Under the pieces are notes generated by a model, which made no database searches, was not told the DNA's origin, and saw only the letters and a list, made by a program, of their open reading frames with translations. A program made the translations under genes and the position numbers. This document shows, piece by piece, positions 32,199 to 38,747 of a DNA stretch of 38,747 bases. Source of the stretch: a virus; the IMG/VR virus record IMGVR_UViG_3300042691_001984, positions 1 through 38,747 of that record. One strand, 5' to 3'. How positions within the stretch are numbered: position 1 is the stretch's first letter; every line of letters starts with the position of its first letter.

Positions 32199-32675
32199 TT
32201 AGCAGGCTTTGCCGCCCTTGTTCATAGTAATCATCTTGCCTTTGGTTTTACCCTTGGACTCAATGCCACCACCTTTAGCCGCGAAAATAGGCACTTTTTT
32301 GCCATCTTTCATCTTCATGGGCATACCGCCTTTTTTCATACCCATCATGCTACCTGCCATGTCGGTTTTAGCCATAGGAGTAGGCTTTTTCATGCCATCT
32401 TTAGCCGTGCTCATGCCAGCCTTCATTGTTGGTTTACCCATTTTTGTAGCCATAGTTCCACCTTGTTTAAAAAGTGCCGCATTACCGTGATTGGTTTTCG
32501 GCTTGTTTACACCCTGACGATCAGCTCTAGTGCCACTAGAACCAAATTTCATACCCTTATCTGCTGACTCAAATTCTTTGCCAACAGACTGTGGTACTCC
32601 TGCTTTCTTGGCAAACTTAGGGTTGTTAGCCACCGCCGCCATGAAATTGTGTTGTTTTTTGCTTGTGCTTGGCAT
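32199..32675 (-). CDS. DUF3008-like, Met/Lys-rich protein with KGKTKGK tag
   Basis: The start at 32675 gives MPSTSKKQHNFMAAVANNP, then KFAKKAGVPQSVGKEF, the opening of DUF3008-type proteins. It follows the previous stop by one base and has AAGG upstream; the frame to 32717 would overlap the neighbour. The middle is strikingly rich in Met, Lys and Gly (MKKPTPMAKTDMAGSMMGMK, KKGGMPMKMKDGKKVP). It ends AAKGGGIESKGKTKGK and then MNKGGKAC. The Met-rich part may be flexible and hydrophobic-basic. A virion role is inferred. Confidence 0.6.
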   Translation of the reverse strand: MPSTSKKQHNFMAAVANNPKFAKKAGVPQSVGKEFESADKGMKFGSSGTRADRQGVNKPKTNHGNAALFKQGGTMATKMGKPTMKAGMSTAKDGMKKPTPMAKTDMAGSMMGMKKGGMPMKMKDGKKVPIFAAKGGGIESKGKTKGKMITMNKGGKAC

Positions 32676-32676
32676 G

Positions 32677-32865
32677 TTAGACCTTAACAATCCAGCCCTT
32701 GCCAACAAAGAAGCCAACGACCAATAAACCTACTCCGATCAGAAACTTCTCCACAACAGTCTTACCAATCTTTTTGTAAAACTCTGAAGACATCTCTTCG
32801 ATAGCAAGCTTTGCCGCTTCTTTAGCGATCAATCGTTCGCGGTCGGTCAATTCAAGATCAGACAT
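32677..32865 (-). CDS. Small C-terminally anchored membrane protein
   Basis: The 62-residue protein (MSDLELTDRERLIAKEAAK...) has a charged amphipathic helix followed by one transmembrane segment (FLIGVGLLVVGFFVGKGW). The ATG at 32865 overlaps the previous stop as TAATG and has AGGAAGG 8 bases upstream; the ATG at 32871 would be too close to it. The plan fits a small holin-like or regulatory membrane protein, but it is far from the lysis genes. The function is unknown. Confidence 0.6.
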   Translation of the reverse strand: MSDLELTDRERLIAKEAAKLAIEEMSSEFYKKIGKTVVEKFLIGVGLLVVGFFVGKGWIVKV

Positions 32866-33176
32866 TAGCATATCCTTCCTTTGGTCTTGCCCTTCTGGGC
32901 AATTCCATCTGCTGAATTTACATACCCGCCTTCAGCGCAGTTCCACGCTCTAAGACTCTTGTTAATCCTAGAGTTCGGGTCGTTCGCTGTTTTTGCGGAT
33001 GTCAATTTCTTTTTCATCCCACTCATACGAGCGCAGAAAGAGTCGCGCCTTGAGCCGCCCTCGGGTTGCGGCGGTTTCAAGTTCATCCCTTGCTTTTTCG
33101 CGGAGGCTCGCCCCTTGGCGTTCAGCCCGCCGTTGGGGTTCTTGCCTTCTTTGCGTGTCCATGCGGGGCTAGCCAT
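32865..33176 (-). CDS. DUF6321-like protein with ADG...KGKTKGR tag
   Basis: The 103-residue product starts MASPAWTRKEGKNPNGGLN and has AKGRASAKKQGMNLKPPQP and RRDSFCARMSGMKKKL, then SRINKSLRAWNCAEGG. The opening matches DUF6321-type proteins. It ends GGYVNSADGIAQKGKTKGR plus IC. It overlaps the previous gene by 8 bases. It is probably a small capsid- or DNA-associated protein. The family name is by memory of the motif. Confidence 0.6.
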   Translation of the reverse strand: MASPAWTRKEGKNPNGGLNAKGRASAKKQGMNLKPPQPEGGSRRDSFCARMSGMKKKLTSAKTANDPNSRINKSLRAWNCAEGGYVNSADGIAQKGKTKGRIC

Positions 33177-33453
33177 AAAACACCGTAATAGATGCGCTGG
33201 TTGGTAGGACTACATAAAACCCGTTTTCAAACAAAATGCCTTCTGCGGGAATTAACGTAGCAATAACGGCGGTGTTAGTTGTGACGTGCAGGGTTAAAGA
33301 GTTCCTACCAGCATTTGTAGTAGCGTTATCGTAAAACTGAATTTCTCCAGCCGTGCCACCGGGGGCTACTTGATAACCACGAACTCTGGTTCGACCAGCA
33401 TATCCCACACCGCTTGCGTCTAGATGGACGGCTTTTACGTCAGTTTGCATCAT
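33169..33453 (-). CDS. Small virion-module protein, beta-rich
   Basis: The ATG at 33453 is chosen because AAGGAG lies 7 bases upstream; an upstream TTG lacks this. The 94-residue protein begins MMQTDVKAVHLDASGVG and has YAGRTRVRGYQVAPGGTAG, LFENGFYVVLPTSASITVFY and a beta pattern throughout. Such proteins are common after phage capsid genes and may form a decoration or joint subunit. It is the first gene after the terminator at 33471-33493, so it depends on read-through or on a promoter not seen here. Confidence 0.6.
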   Translation of the reverse strand: MMQTDVKAVHLDASGVGYAGRTRVRGYQVAPGGTAGEIQFYDNATTNAGRNSLTLHVTTNTAVIATLIPAEGILFENGFYVVLPTSASITVFYG

Positions 33454-33470
33454 AATCAATCTCCTTGTTT

Positions 33471-33493
33471 AAAAACAAGGGGCCGAAGCCCCT
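33471..33493 (-). terminator. Intrinsic terminator with UUCG tetraloop
   Basis: On the - strand, AGGGGC-TTCG-GCCCCT forms a perfect 6-bp GC-rich stem with the very stable C(UUCG)G loop, followed by TGTTTTT. It lies 9 bases after the stop of the 229-residue structural gene. A further inverted repeat (CCTTGTTT...AAACAAGG, 33463-33480) overlaps its T-run and could compete with it. Confidence 0.85.
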
Positions 33494-33501
33494 AGGACTG
33501 A

Positions 33502-34191
33502 TTAGTCAAAGTTACCGTATGGGTAAGTAGTAGTTGTACCGATGTTGCCATCAGGCTGTGTGTAGCGGATTGTGAAGTAGTAAGTACCACCTGTAATCGC
33601 TACGTTAGTGCCGTTGATAGACGCTACTGTAAACACCACTTGAGACAAAGGTGGTTCGCCATTTATCTGGATGATATCGGTAGAAGTAGATTGCTGGTTA
33701 GCCAACTGAGTTGCAGTAAACGCATTGAATGATTGACGACCCACTGCTGGAGAAGTTAATACTGCTGTCTGTGCGTATGTGCAAGTACCTGTAGCGGCAA
33801 CATAATCATTGCTGACGTTAACTTGGATAGAGGTCAAAGAACCGCTGGTGAAGGTAGTGATAACACCAATATCAACGAAGATGTCGTTGATGCGGCTACC
33901 TGCTGGGAGGTATGCCACAAAGCCACGGTACACGGTAGCAGAGTCAGCAGGGATGCTGGTTGCAGTGTATGTAGTAGAAGTGCTAGGTGTGTAAACGGTT
34001 GTTATGCCGTTAGGGATGTTGTTTGAGTCAACAAATTGACCAGAAGAGCCACCAAAACCAGCAGTGTTTGCTGTGGTGTTAGCGATGTTTAAAGTCGCTG
34101 ATTGAACGAGGCTTGCGTAGCCTACGTTACGGAAATTACCAAAACGCTGTGTGCCAGATAGAACTGGGCCTTCAAATGTGGAACGTGCCAT
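33502..34191 (-). CDS. Structural protein after the capsid gene (TYPYGNFD ending)
   Basis: The 229-residue protein begins MARSTFEGPVLSGTQRFG, then NFRNVGYASLVQ, VYRGFVAYLPAGSRINDIF and VDIGVITTF, and ends TIRYTQPDGNIGTTTTY and PYGNFD. This Ser/Thr-rich beta protein accompanies the major capsid protein in related phages. It has its own promoter, a structured leader and its own terminator, and AAGGAC 7 bases before the ATG. This suggests high, separately set expression, as expected for a decoration or fibre-like subunit. No enzymatic motif is seen. Confidence 0.7.
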   Translation of the reverse strand: MARSTFEGPVLSGTQRFGNFRNVGYASLVQSATLNIANTTANTAGFGGSSGQFVDSNNIPNGITTVYTPSTSTTYTATSIPADSATVYRGFVAYLPAGSRINDIFVDIGVITTFTSGSLTSIQVNVSNDYVAATGTCTYAQTAVLTSPAVGRQSFNAFTATQLANQQSTSTDIIQINGEPPLSQVVFTVASINGTNVAITGGTYYFTIRYTQPDGNIGTTTTYPYGNFD

Positions 34192-34215
34192 GACAAAAGT
34201 CCTTATGCAAAAGTA

Positions 34216-34260
34216 ACTCTACCAATCGTTGCATCGTCTGCTGGGGCAGTCCGGTAGAGT
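34216..34260 (-). other. Structured mRNA leader (stem 8 bp with inner hairpin)
   Basis: ACTCTACC and GGTAGAGT pair perfectly over 8 bp, with a 29-base loop that itself holds CTGC-CCCA-GCAG. The structure begins about 13 bases after the predicted start of transcription and ends 12 bases before the ribosome site. A stabilising 5' stem or a translational control element is likely. It does not match a riboswitch known to me. Confidence 0.5.
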
Positions 34261-34279
34261 CAATCACCCAGATGTTTGA

Positions 34280-34307
34280 AATATACACCATATTTCTATG
34301 ATGTCAA
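34280..34307 (-). promoter_or_regulatory. Sigma-70-type promoter after the capsid terminator
   Basis: A perfect TTGACA (-35, at 34302-34307) and TATATT (-10, at 34280-34285) are separated by 16 bases on the - strand. The -35 begins one base after the T-run of the terminator, so termination and new initiation are packed end to end. Transcription should start near 34273. It would use host RNA polymerase. Confidence 0.75.
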
Positions 34308-34308
34308 T

Positions 34309-34334
34309 AAAAAAGGGGGCTTGTGACCCCCTTT
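34309..34334 (-). terminator. Intrinsic terminator after the major capsid gene
   Basis: On the - strand, AAAGGGGG and CCCCCTTT form an 8-bp stem with a 7-base loop, followed by TTTTTT (the T-run shares its first three bases with the stem). It lies 3 bases after the stop of the major capsid gene, so the head operon ends here. Confidence 0.85.
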
Positions 34335-34337
34335 CTT

Positions 34338-35249
34338 TTAGTATGAACCTGAAGAGGCAAACATGCCTAAAGGATCAGACCAGCCGAAGCTGTAACGCTC
34401 ACGAGCCTTGTAACGAACGTTACCGGTATCGAAGTCACCGTCCATGCTGTTTTGCAGCGGAGTGCGGATGAAATGCTTCAAACCGTTAGGTACGTCAGTT
34501 GTCAAGAACCAAGCGCTGGTGTCGGTCAAGTAATGGTTAATGGTGTATCCCTCTGGGATCGCGCCATTATTCTTGATCGCGTTGATGTCGTTGTTGTTAG
34601 TGCCAACGCGGAGGCTGGTTTCTAACAGACGAGTAGCAACGAATTGCAGTGCTGGTGGGATGATCAACTTCTTAGGCTTAGCAGCGATCAACAGTCCACG
34701 CTCATCAGTCCAAGCAGCGATTTGAATAACGGCGGCTTCAAGAGAAGTCTCGTTCAAGTCAGTTTGGGTAGATGGAGTGTTGGAGTTGACACCGCCAGCA
34801 ACCAAAGGATGAGCAGTAGAGAACAAAGGTTGACCGTCGCCGCCTGTATACAGGGGAGAGAAGCCATTGTTCAACACGGCAGCAGCTTTGATCTGCTTGG
34901 TGTAAGCCATAGCACGAGCCAAACCTTTGGTGTAGCGAGCAGACAAGCTGTCGTACAAGTTATCTTCAATCGCTTCTTCAGTGATTGAGAAACCCAAAGC
35001 AATGGTTTCGTGGTTGTAGCGAGTTGTCCATGCCTCTTGAGCATTGTCATAAGCGATGGCAGAACCTTCGTTTTTGACTGGTGCGGCAGAGAAGCCAGAC
35101 AGTTTGGTCTCTTCTTCAAAAGAACGCTCTGAGGTTTCGGTTTCATAAATCTCTTTATGTTCCTCACCATAACGGGCGTACTCGAGGCCGAACAAAGCAT
35201 TTAAGCCGGGAAGGAGTTCTTTAAGTAGTTGTGCGCGTGAAATAGCCAT
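34338..35249 (-). CDS. Major capsid protein (HK97 fold, Mu gpT-like)
   Basis: The 303-residue protein has the features of gpT-like major head subunits: LLPGLNALFGLEYARYG at the start, FEEETKLSGFSAAPVKNEG, RYNHETIALGFSITEEAIE, DNLYDSLSARYTKGLARAM, and QPLFSTAHPLVAGG. They are followed by LLETSLRVGTNNNDINAI and DTSAWFLTTDVPNGLKHF, and it ends RYSFGWSDPLGMF. It builds the icosahedral shell. An AAGGAG ribosome site lies 9 bases before the ATG, and a strong terminator follows. Scaffold and decoration genes upstream support the call. Confidence 0.85.
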   Translation of the reverse strand: MAISRAQLLKELLPGLNALFGLEYARYGEEHKEIYETETSERSFEEETKLSGFSAAPVKNEGSAIAYDNAQEAWTTRYNHETIALGFSITEEAIEDNLYDSLSARYTKGLARAMAYTKQIKAAAVLNNGFSPLYTGGDGQPLFSTAHPLVAGGVNSNTPSTQTDLNETSLEAAVIQIAAWTDERGLLIAAKPKKLIIPPALQFVATRLLETSLRVGTNNNDINAIKNNGAIPEGYTINHYLTDTSAWFLTTDVPNGLKHFIRTPLQNSMDGDFDTGNVRYKARERYSFGWSDPLGMFASSGSY

Positions 35250-35262
35250 TTTAAATTACTCC

Positions 35263-36093
35263 TTAAGCAATGCTTGTGGCAGCGTAATACTGGTGTTGAC
35301 CGAAGTTCAACTTAACCAGCAACTCTGGGTACTGTGCGAACACAATGGTGGAGCTACTAGCAAAAGCAGCTACAGGCGCTTGGTTCAAGATAAACGATGT
35401 TGCGCCAGCAGAAGCTGCTGTATCAACAAACGAACCCGAAGGGATGTACTGACCGTTAGAAGCAAGTGAACCAACGTCTGTACCAACAGGCAATGCAAAA
35501 GGCAAAGCAGAGCAGGTAACAGTAGCGGTAGAAATGCTAGTGTAGGTAACAGAACCCAAGGTGACAACGGTGTCAGGCACTAAGCCCAAAACACGGATTG
35601 GCAACGCATCGGTAGTAGCGGGTGTATCGCTAGGAGCCAACAAAGCGTTAGCAGAGTCGCCAGTATTCACGTTACCAGTGTTGTTAATCATAGCCAAGTT
35701 TTGACCAATCATGGCGCGAGCGCCTGAAGCAACAGTAGTACCGGTATTACAAACGACAGCCTTGAACACTGTGTCAGGATCATCACAAACAATAGCAACT
35801 GCGTCACCAGCCGTTGTTGAAGCGGGCCAGTATTGAGCAAATTGCTTTTGTTTGGTGGTTGGGTTTGTATAAGAACAACCCAAGAAGACACCTGTAACAG
35901 TACCAAGAGTACCAGTAGAAACAGACAAGCGCTGTACATTGCCACGGGTCAATCCAACGAGATCACCGTAGAAAATGCTAGTCGCGTATCCGTATGGGAT
36001 CGGATATTCGCGGGTAGAACCTGCAAATACCTGACCACCGATCAGATTGATCGGCTTTAGCCCATATGGGGCGTTAACAACGGGGTAAGCCAT
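35263..36093 (-). CDS. Capsid decoration/stabilisation-like protein with inserted module
   Basis: The 276-residue product begins MAYPVVNAPYGLKPINLIGG and has REYPIPYGYATSIFYGDLV, GVFLGCSYTNPTTKQKQF and AIVCDDPDTVFKAVV, as in small beta proteins encoded before capsid genes. Residues about 181-258 (VTYTSISTATVTCSALPF ... ATSFILNQAPVAAF) look like an inserted beta domain, after which the core resumes with VKLNFGQHQYY. It has a perfect AAGGAG ribosome site. It probably binds the outside of the capsid shell. Confidence 0.65.
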   Translation of the reverse strand: MAYPVVNAPYGLKPINLIGGQVFAGSTREYPIPYGYATSIFYGDLVGLTRGNVQRLSVSTGTLGTVTGVFLGCSYTNPTTKQKQFAQYWPASTTAGDAVAIVCDDPDTVFKAVVCNTGTTVASGARAMIGQNLAMINNTGNVNTGDSANALLAPSDTPATTDALPIRVLGLVPDTVVTLGSVTYTSISTATVTCSALPFALPVGTDVGSLASNGQYIPSGSFVDTAASAGATSFILNQAPVAAFASSSTIVFAQYPELLVKLNFGQHQYYAATSIA

Positions 36094-36112
36094 TTAAGAC
36101 TCCTTTAAAAAT

Positions 36113-36586
36113 TTAAGTGCCAGAACCAAACGTCACCTTTGTCGACTTTTCGGAAAACTTCGACATGGTTGGGTGACTGTCTTTCATGAAATTGTTATCT
36201 ACAGACTCCATCGTGTCTTTGTTGATCTTCGAGAAGTGAGCCTCTCGTTGTTTCAAAAACTCCGTTGGAATGCTACAGAGAACCAAACCTCCCACCTCAA
36301 TGTTGCCTTTAAAGCGACCTTCAGTAGAAGCGTGCATCATCATTTCAGGATAATCTTCTGCTTTGCAGGGTTCATATCCTTCTCTCAACTTGCCAGAGAT
36401 GTTTTGTACGTCAGGCTGTCCCATCATGCTGGCTCTTACCCAGCGGTGTGTGATGCCTTCACGCGGATTAGGTGACGGTAAAGTTTCGGGAGCTCTCCAC
36501 GAAGTGGGACGCTGCATTGCTGCACGCGTATCGAGTTCACGAGACAAACGATTTTGTGCCTTTTCGGCAGTTTTAACCTGATCCAT
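36113..36586 (-). CDS. Conserved head-module protein
   Basis: The 157-residue protein has a basic helical start, TSWRAPETLPSPNPREG, HRWVRASMMGQPDVQNIS, KLREGYEPCKAEDYPEMMM and NIEVGGLVLCSIPTEFLK. It ends with SVDNNFMKDSHPTMSKF and KVTFGSG. The pattern W-x-x-P-E-x-L-P...REG-x-EP...GGLVL recurs in phages between scaffold and capsid genes. The role is unknown; it may be a minor capsid or assembly factor. Confidence 0.55.
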   Translation of the reverse strand: MDQVKTAEKAQNRLSRELDTRAAMQRPTSWRAPETLPSPNPREGITHRWVRASMMGQPDVQNISGKLREGYEPCKAEDYPEMMMHASTEGRFKGNIEVGGLVLCSIPTEFLKQREAHFSKINKDTMESVDNNFMKDSHPTMSKFSEKSTKVTFGSGT

Positions 36587-36588
36587 AT

Positions 36589-37569
36589 TTAACCTCTTTT
36601 AAGTTGTGCAACCTGTTTAGCATATTCTTCAATCGGAACCCCAAGCCTGCGAGCGATCGCGGCTTCGGATGCCTTTAACCGAATACGATTGGGTGGAGTA
36701 CTACGTGAAGCCGGAGCTACAACATTAGTGATTTTTTGAGCACGGCGTGGAGGTTCATCTTCCTCGTAAACCGGTTCAGCTCTTTTTCTTGGAGGCGGCT
36801 CGTCATCCTCTTGGCTCTGATCATCGAAATGTTCAGGAAATCTTTTGCGCATCGTTTTATCGATGGTTTTAAAGTACTCTTCAGTACCTATATAGTCCGC
36901 ACCATACTCGCGTTGGAGCTTTCTGTCAAGTCCTACCGCAGTCATAGTCATCTCATCGTCCACTCCGAACCAATCATTGTTGTTATCCAACCACTTTTGG
37001 GTGCGTGGAGTCTGCTTTTTCTCAGGCTCTGCACGTTGAGGAGTAGGCATCTCACGTTCTTCAACCTCGATGGGTTTTAAACCTTGAGCCTTATCTAACT
37101 TCAATGTGGCTTGAGCAATCTCTGCCTGCGCTTCAGTTAGTGCATCTACGTCGGCTTCTTCGTAAGCCTTCTTATAACGTTGTTTAGCTGATACCAACTC
37201 AGCTTCAGCAGCGCTTTTAGACGTCTCAATATAAGCTTGGCTTCCTGTGGAAAGCTGCTGTTGAAGGCGTTTATTTTCCTCAAATACTTGACGTGCAAAG
37301 GTCTCAGCCGCCTCACGCTCACGCTGTGCCTCTTCCTTGGCACGACGCTCGTCATGATATCCGCGTGTAAACTTTTTTATTCGTTTTTGAACCTTTTCGT
37401 CATAACTTGACAATTCTTCGTCTGTTACTTCATCTACAGGTTCCTTAGCGGGTTTACGGCCCCTGTCCTCTACGGGGGTATCGTCTTCGATTTCTACTTC
37501 AAACTTTTCGTCTTCAGCAGCAACATCCTGTTTATCAGGATCGGGTAATTCAAATTCAGGTAATGCCAT
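36589..37569 (-). CDS. Scaffolding protein
   Basis: The 326-residue protein is highly charged and mostly helical. It has an acidic N-terminus (residues 1-60), a long coiled coil (about 60-170), a conserved middle (QKWLDNNNDWFGVDDEM, then a helix with KTIDKTMRKRFPEHF near 230-248), an acidic Pro-rich linker, and a C-terminal LKASEAAIARRLGVPIEEY. This plan and its place two genes before the capsid gene fit a capsid scaffold that guides shell assembly and is then removed. An AAGGA ribosome site precedes it. Confidence 0.75.
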   Translation of the reverse strand: MALPEFELPDPDKQDVAAEDEKFEVEIEDDTPVEDRGRKPAKEPVDEVTDEELSSYDEKVQKRIKKFTRGYHDERRAKEEAQREREAAETFARQVFEENKRLQQQLSTGSQAYIETSKSAAEAELVSAKQRYKKAYEEADVDALTEAQAEIAQATLKLDKAQGLKPIEVEEREMPTPQRAEPEKKQTPRTQKWLDNNNDWFGVDDEMTMTAVGLDRKLQREYGADYIGTEEYFKTIDKTMRKRFPEHFDDQSQEDDEPPPRKRAEPVYEEDEPPRRAQKITNVVAPASRSTPPNRIRLKASEAAIARRLGVPIEEYAKQVAQLKRG

Positions 37570-37581
37570 GATTTATCCTTT

Positions 37582-37992
37582 TTAAGCAGCGCGACTAATT
37601 CCGCGTGGGTCTTCAACAATGGCCTCGACTGAGGTATCCGCAATGATGCGAAACTCACGACCGTGAATCTTCAGGCGGGTGCCTGAATTGGGGCGGACGA
37701 CAACGAAGTCGCCAACTTTGCAGCTAGAACCACTTGGAAAGCGGGTAGCGTCTTTGTAACAGTCAGGTCCCATCTTCACTACAAACAATACTGGGGTCAG
37801 CACTTCTTCGTAGTACATGGTTTTGCTGTCTTTAATCAATCCAACCTCACTATCAGCATATTCTTCTATCGCTTCAGGAACGACAGTCAACATGTAATAG
37901 GTAGATGGATCGGGCAACTGTTTAGCCTTGTCTTCGTTACTAGCATTCAAAATGCCGGACAAGTCCACAGCGGAAACATCAAACTCACTCAT
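37582..37992 (-). CDS. GroES-like co-chaperonin
   Basis: The start at 37992 (MSEFDVSAVDLSG) has GGAG 7 bases upstream and overlaps the previous stop by 8 bases (ATGAGTGA); the frame to 38040 has no support. Of 136 residues, the core reads VLFVVKMGPDCYKDATRF, CKVGDFVVVRPNSGTRLKI, GREFRIIADTSVEAIVEDP. This parallels the GroES fold (VGD-x-V...G...L-x-x-x-D-x-x-A-I-V-E). Such proteins could work with host GroEL to fold the capsid protein, as T4 gp31 does. The mobile loop is not obvious in the sequence, so partner binding is not certain. Confidence 0.6.
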   Translation of the reverse strand: MSEFDVSAVDLSGILNASNEDKAKQLPDPSTYYMLTVVPEAIEEYADSEVGLIKDSKTMYYEEVLTPVLFVVKMGPDCYKDATRFPSGSSCKVGDFVVVRPNSGTRLKIHGREFRIIADTSVEAIVEDPRGISRAA

Positions 37993-38179
37993 CGGAATAC
38001 TCCATTTTTTGCACAAGGTCTTTGACAAGTTGTTCTGCATGTGTCAGACCCCGGATGACACCGCAGACATGCCGATACTCGGCGAAATCTTTTGCACCTC
38101 CTCCTGCGAGGAAGGTAACTTGATCACGACGGAGCTTGTCAATCTCCGAAGCTAAATAACCAAATGTTTGGTTGCTCAT
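37985..38179 (-). CDS. Small conserved head-module protein
   Basis: The 64-residue protein is helical: MSNQTFGYLASEIDKLRRD, then FLAGGGAKDFAEYRHVCG and VIRGLTHAEQLVKDLVQKM. The order AKDF-x-EYR-x-x-CG-x-I-x-GL occurs in small proteins between portal and scaffold genes. No catalytic site is evident. Its start overlaps the portal stop as ATGA. Confidence 0.65.
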   Translation of the reverse strand: MSNQTFGYLASEIDKLRRDQVTFLAGGGAKDFAEYRHVCGVIRGLTHAEQLVKDLVQKMEYSDE

Positions 38180-38747
38180 TTATCTCCCTTTTTATTTTGT
38201 TGTGAACGCTGTTGAGCCATCTGCACAGCCATCTGCGCTTTATGTTTAGCTGCATCAATACCCATGCGTAAACCTTCAGCCTGTTGCTGTTTCTGAGCTT
38301 TATCTTTAGCGGCAGCAGATTGAGCACCGACTTGCATCGCAGCAATTTGCATCTGCGCTTGGATGCGTGATTCTTCAACACGTATACGGTCAGCTTTCTC
38401 AGCAGCATCGACTTGTTGCTTCTGTGCTTTGAGTTGTAGGTCTTGCTGTTTGAGTTGCAACTCCTGCATTTGCATCTGGACAATCGGGTCTTGCAGTTTC
38501 TGTTGCGCGGCTTGTTGTTGAGCTTCTTGCTGGTTTTGTTGCAGTAACTGCTGTGCGGCTTGTGCGGCCTTAATAGCAATCTGATCCGCCATTTCTGGTG
38601 GTACACGTTTTTTCTTCTCGCCATTTTCTTCTTTACCCGGCAAGACGATGCCCATTGCTTCTTCCATCGTACGACGATACTCAAACGCAATGTGCTCGTT
38701 TACGTGAGCCATAGCCGCAGCCATAATCACTTGAGCTTGTGGGTTCA
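38176..38747 (-). CDS. Portal protein, C-terminal part (cut by right edge)
   Basis: The frame is open to the right edge; upstream of the first in-frame start the codons still read NPQAQ, so this is the end of a longer protein. The visible part begins with VIMAAAMAHVNEHIAFEYR and continues with a Gln-rich coiled coil (QQLLQQNQQEAQQQAAQQ) up to the end. Podovirus portals commonly end in such a Gln/Ala/Lys-rich tail after an AHI-x-EH-x-AF-x-Y element. Its place before scaffold and capsid genes supports the call. The terminase is expected to the right of the window. Confidence 0.65.
   Translation of the reverse strand, partial: NPQAQVIMAAAMAHVNEHIAFEYRRTMEEAMGIVLPGKEENGEKKKRVPPEMADQIAIKAAQAAQQLLQQNQQEAQQQAAQQKLQDPIVQMQMQELQLKQQDLQLKAQKQQVDAAEKADRIRVEESRIQAQMQIAAMQVGAQSAAAKDKAQKQQQAEGLRMGIDAAKHKAQMAVQMAQQRSQQNKKGDK

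Overview
The window is part of the genome of a tailed bacteriophage (Caudoviricetes), most likely a podovirus or short-tailed phage. It has a portal, GroES-like, scaffold and major capsid head module, two adaptor-like proteins, a gp10-like tail hub and several candidate ejection (internal virion) proteins. No tape-measure protein or long tail-tube gene is seen. No tRNA, rRNA, CRISPR array, integrase or insertion sequence was found. The host cannot be named from sequence alone. The family set resembles uncultured aquatic phages of proteobacteria, but that is an impression and not a search result.

Layout. Bases 1-3432 are on the + strand: the end of a helix-turn-helix protein running in from the left edge, a terminator-like hairpin, a 961-residue primase-helicase (AEP primase plus DUF927-like ATPase), and a 74-residue conserved protein. 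Everything from 3429 to the right edge is on the - strand and reads right to left as one very compact late region with many ATGA or TAATG junctions. The two arms converge on one CTAG tetranucleotide that supplies the stop codon of both.

In transcription order (right to left) the late region has five parts. (1) The head module is the portal C-terminus (cut by the right edge), a 64-residue protein, a GroES-like protein, the scaffold, a 157-residue protein, a decoration-like protein and the major capsid protein. (2) A terminator and promoter pack together before a 229-residue structural protein, which has its own terminator, so it appears to be an isolated transcription unit. (3) A crowd of small, basic, Gly/Lys-rich proteins follows, several sharing a C-terminal GG...(R)ADG...KGKTKGR motif, mixed with an endonuclease VII-like HNH protein and two adaptor-like proteins. 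(4) The tail-fibre region contains a methyltransferase-DUF115 fusion between two similar tail proteins, a protein of about 27 tandem 22-residue repeats broken by an in-frame TGA, a polyglycine-rich adhesin and a C1q-like fibre. (5) The lysis genes (membrane protein, candidate spanin, holin, M15 endolysin) are followed by the gp10-like tail hub, a GNAT-like protein between two ejection-type proteins, and a 2351-residue polyvalent protein with a HELTH metallopeptidase motif.

The most interesting elements are the methyltransferase-DUF115 enzyme, the repeat protein with the internal TGA, the C-terminal tag shared by unrelated small proteins, and the terminator/promoter/structured-leader unit after the capsid gene. 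Family assignments are from motif recognition by eye and were not checked against any database.
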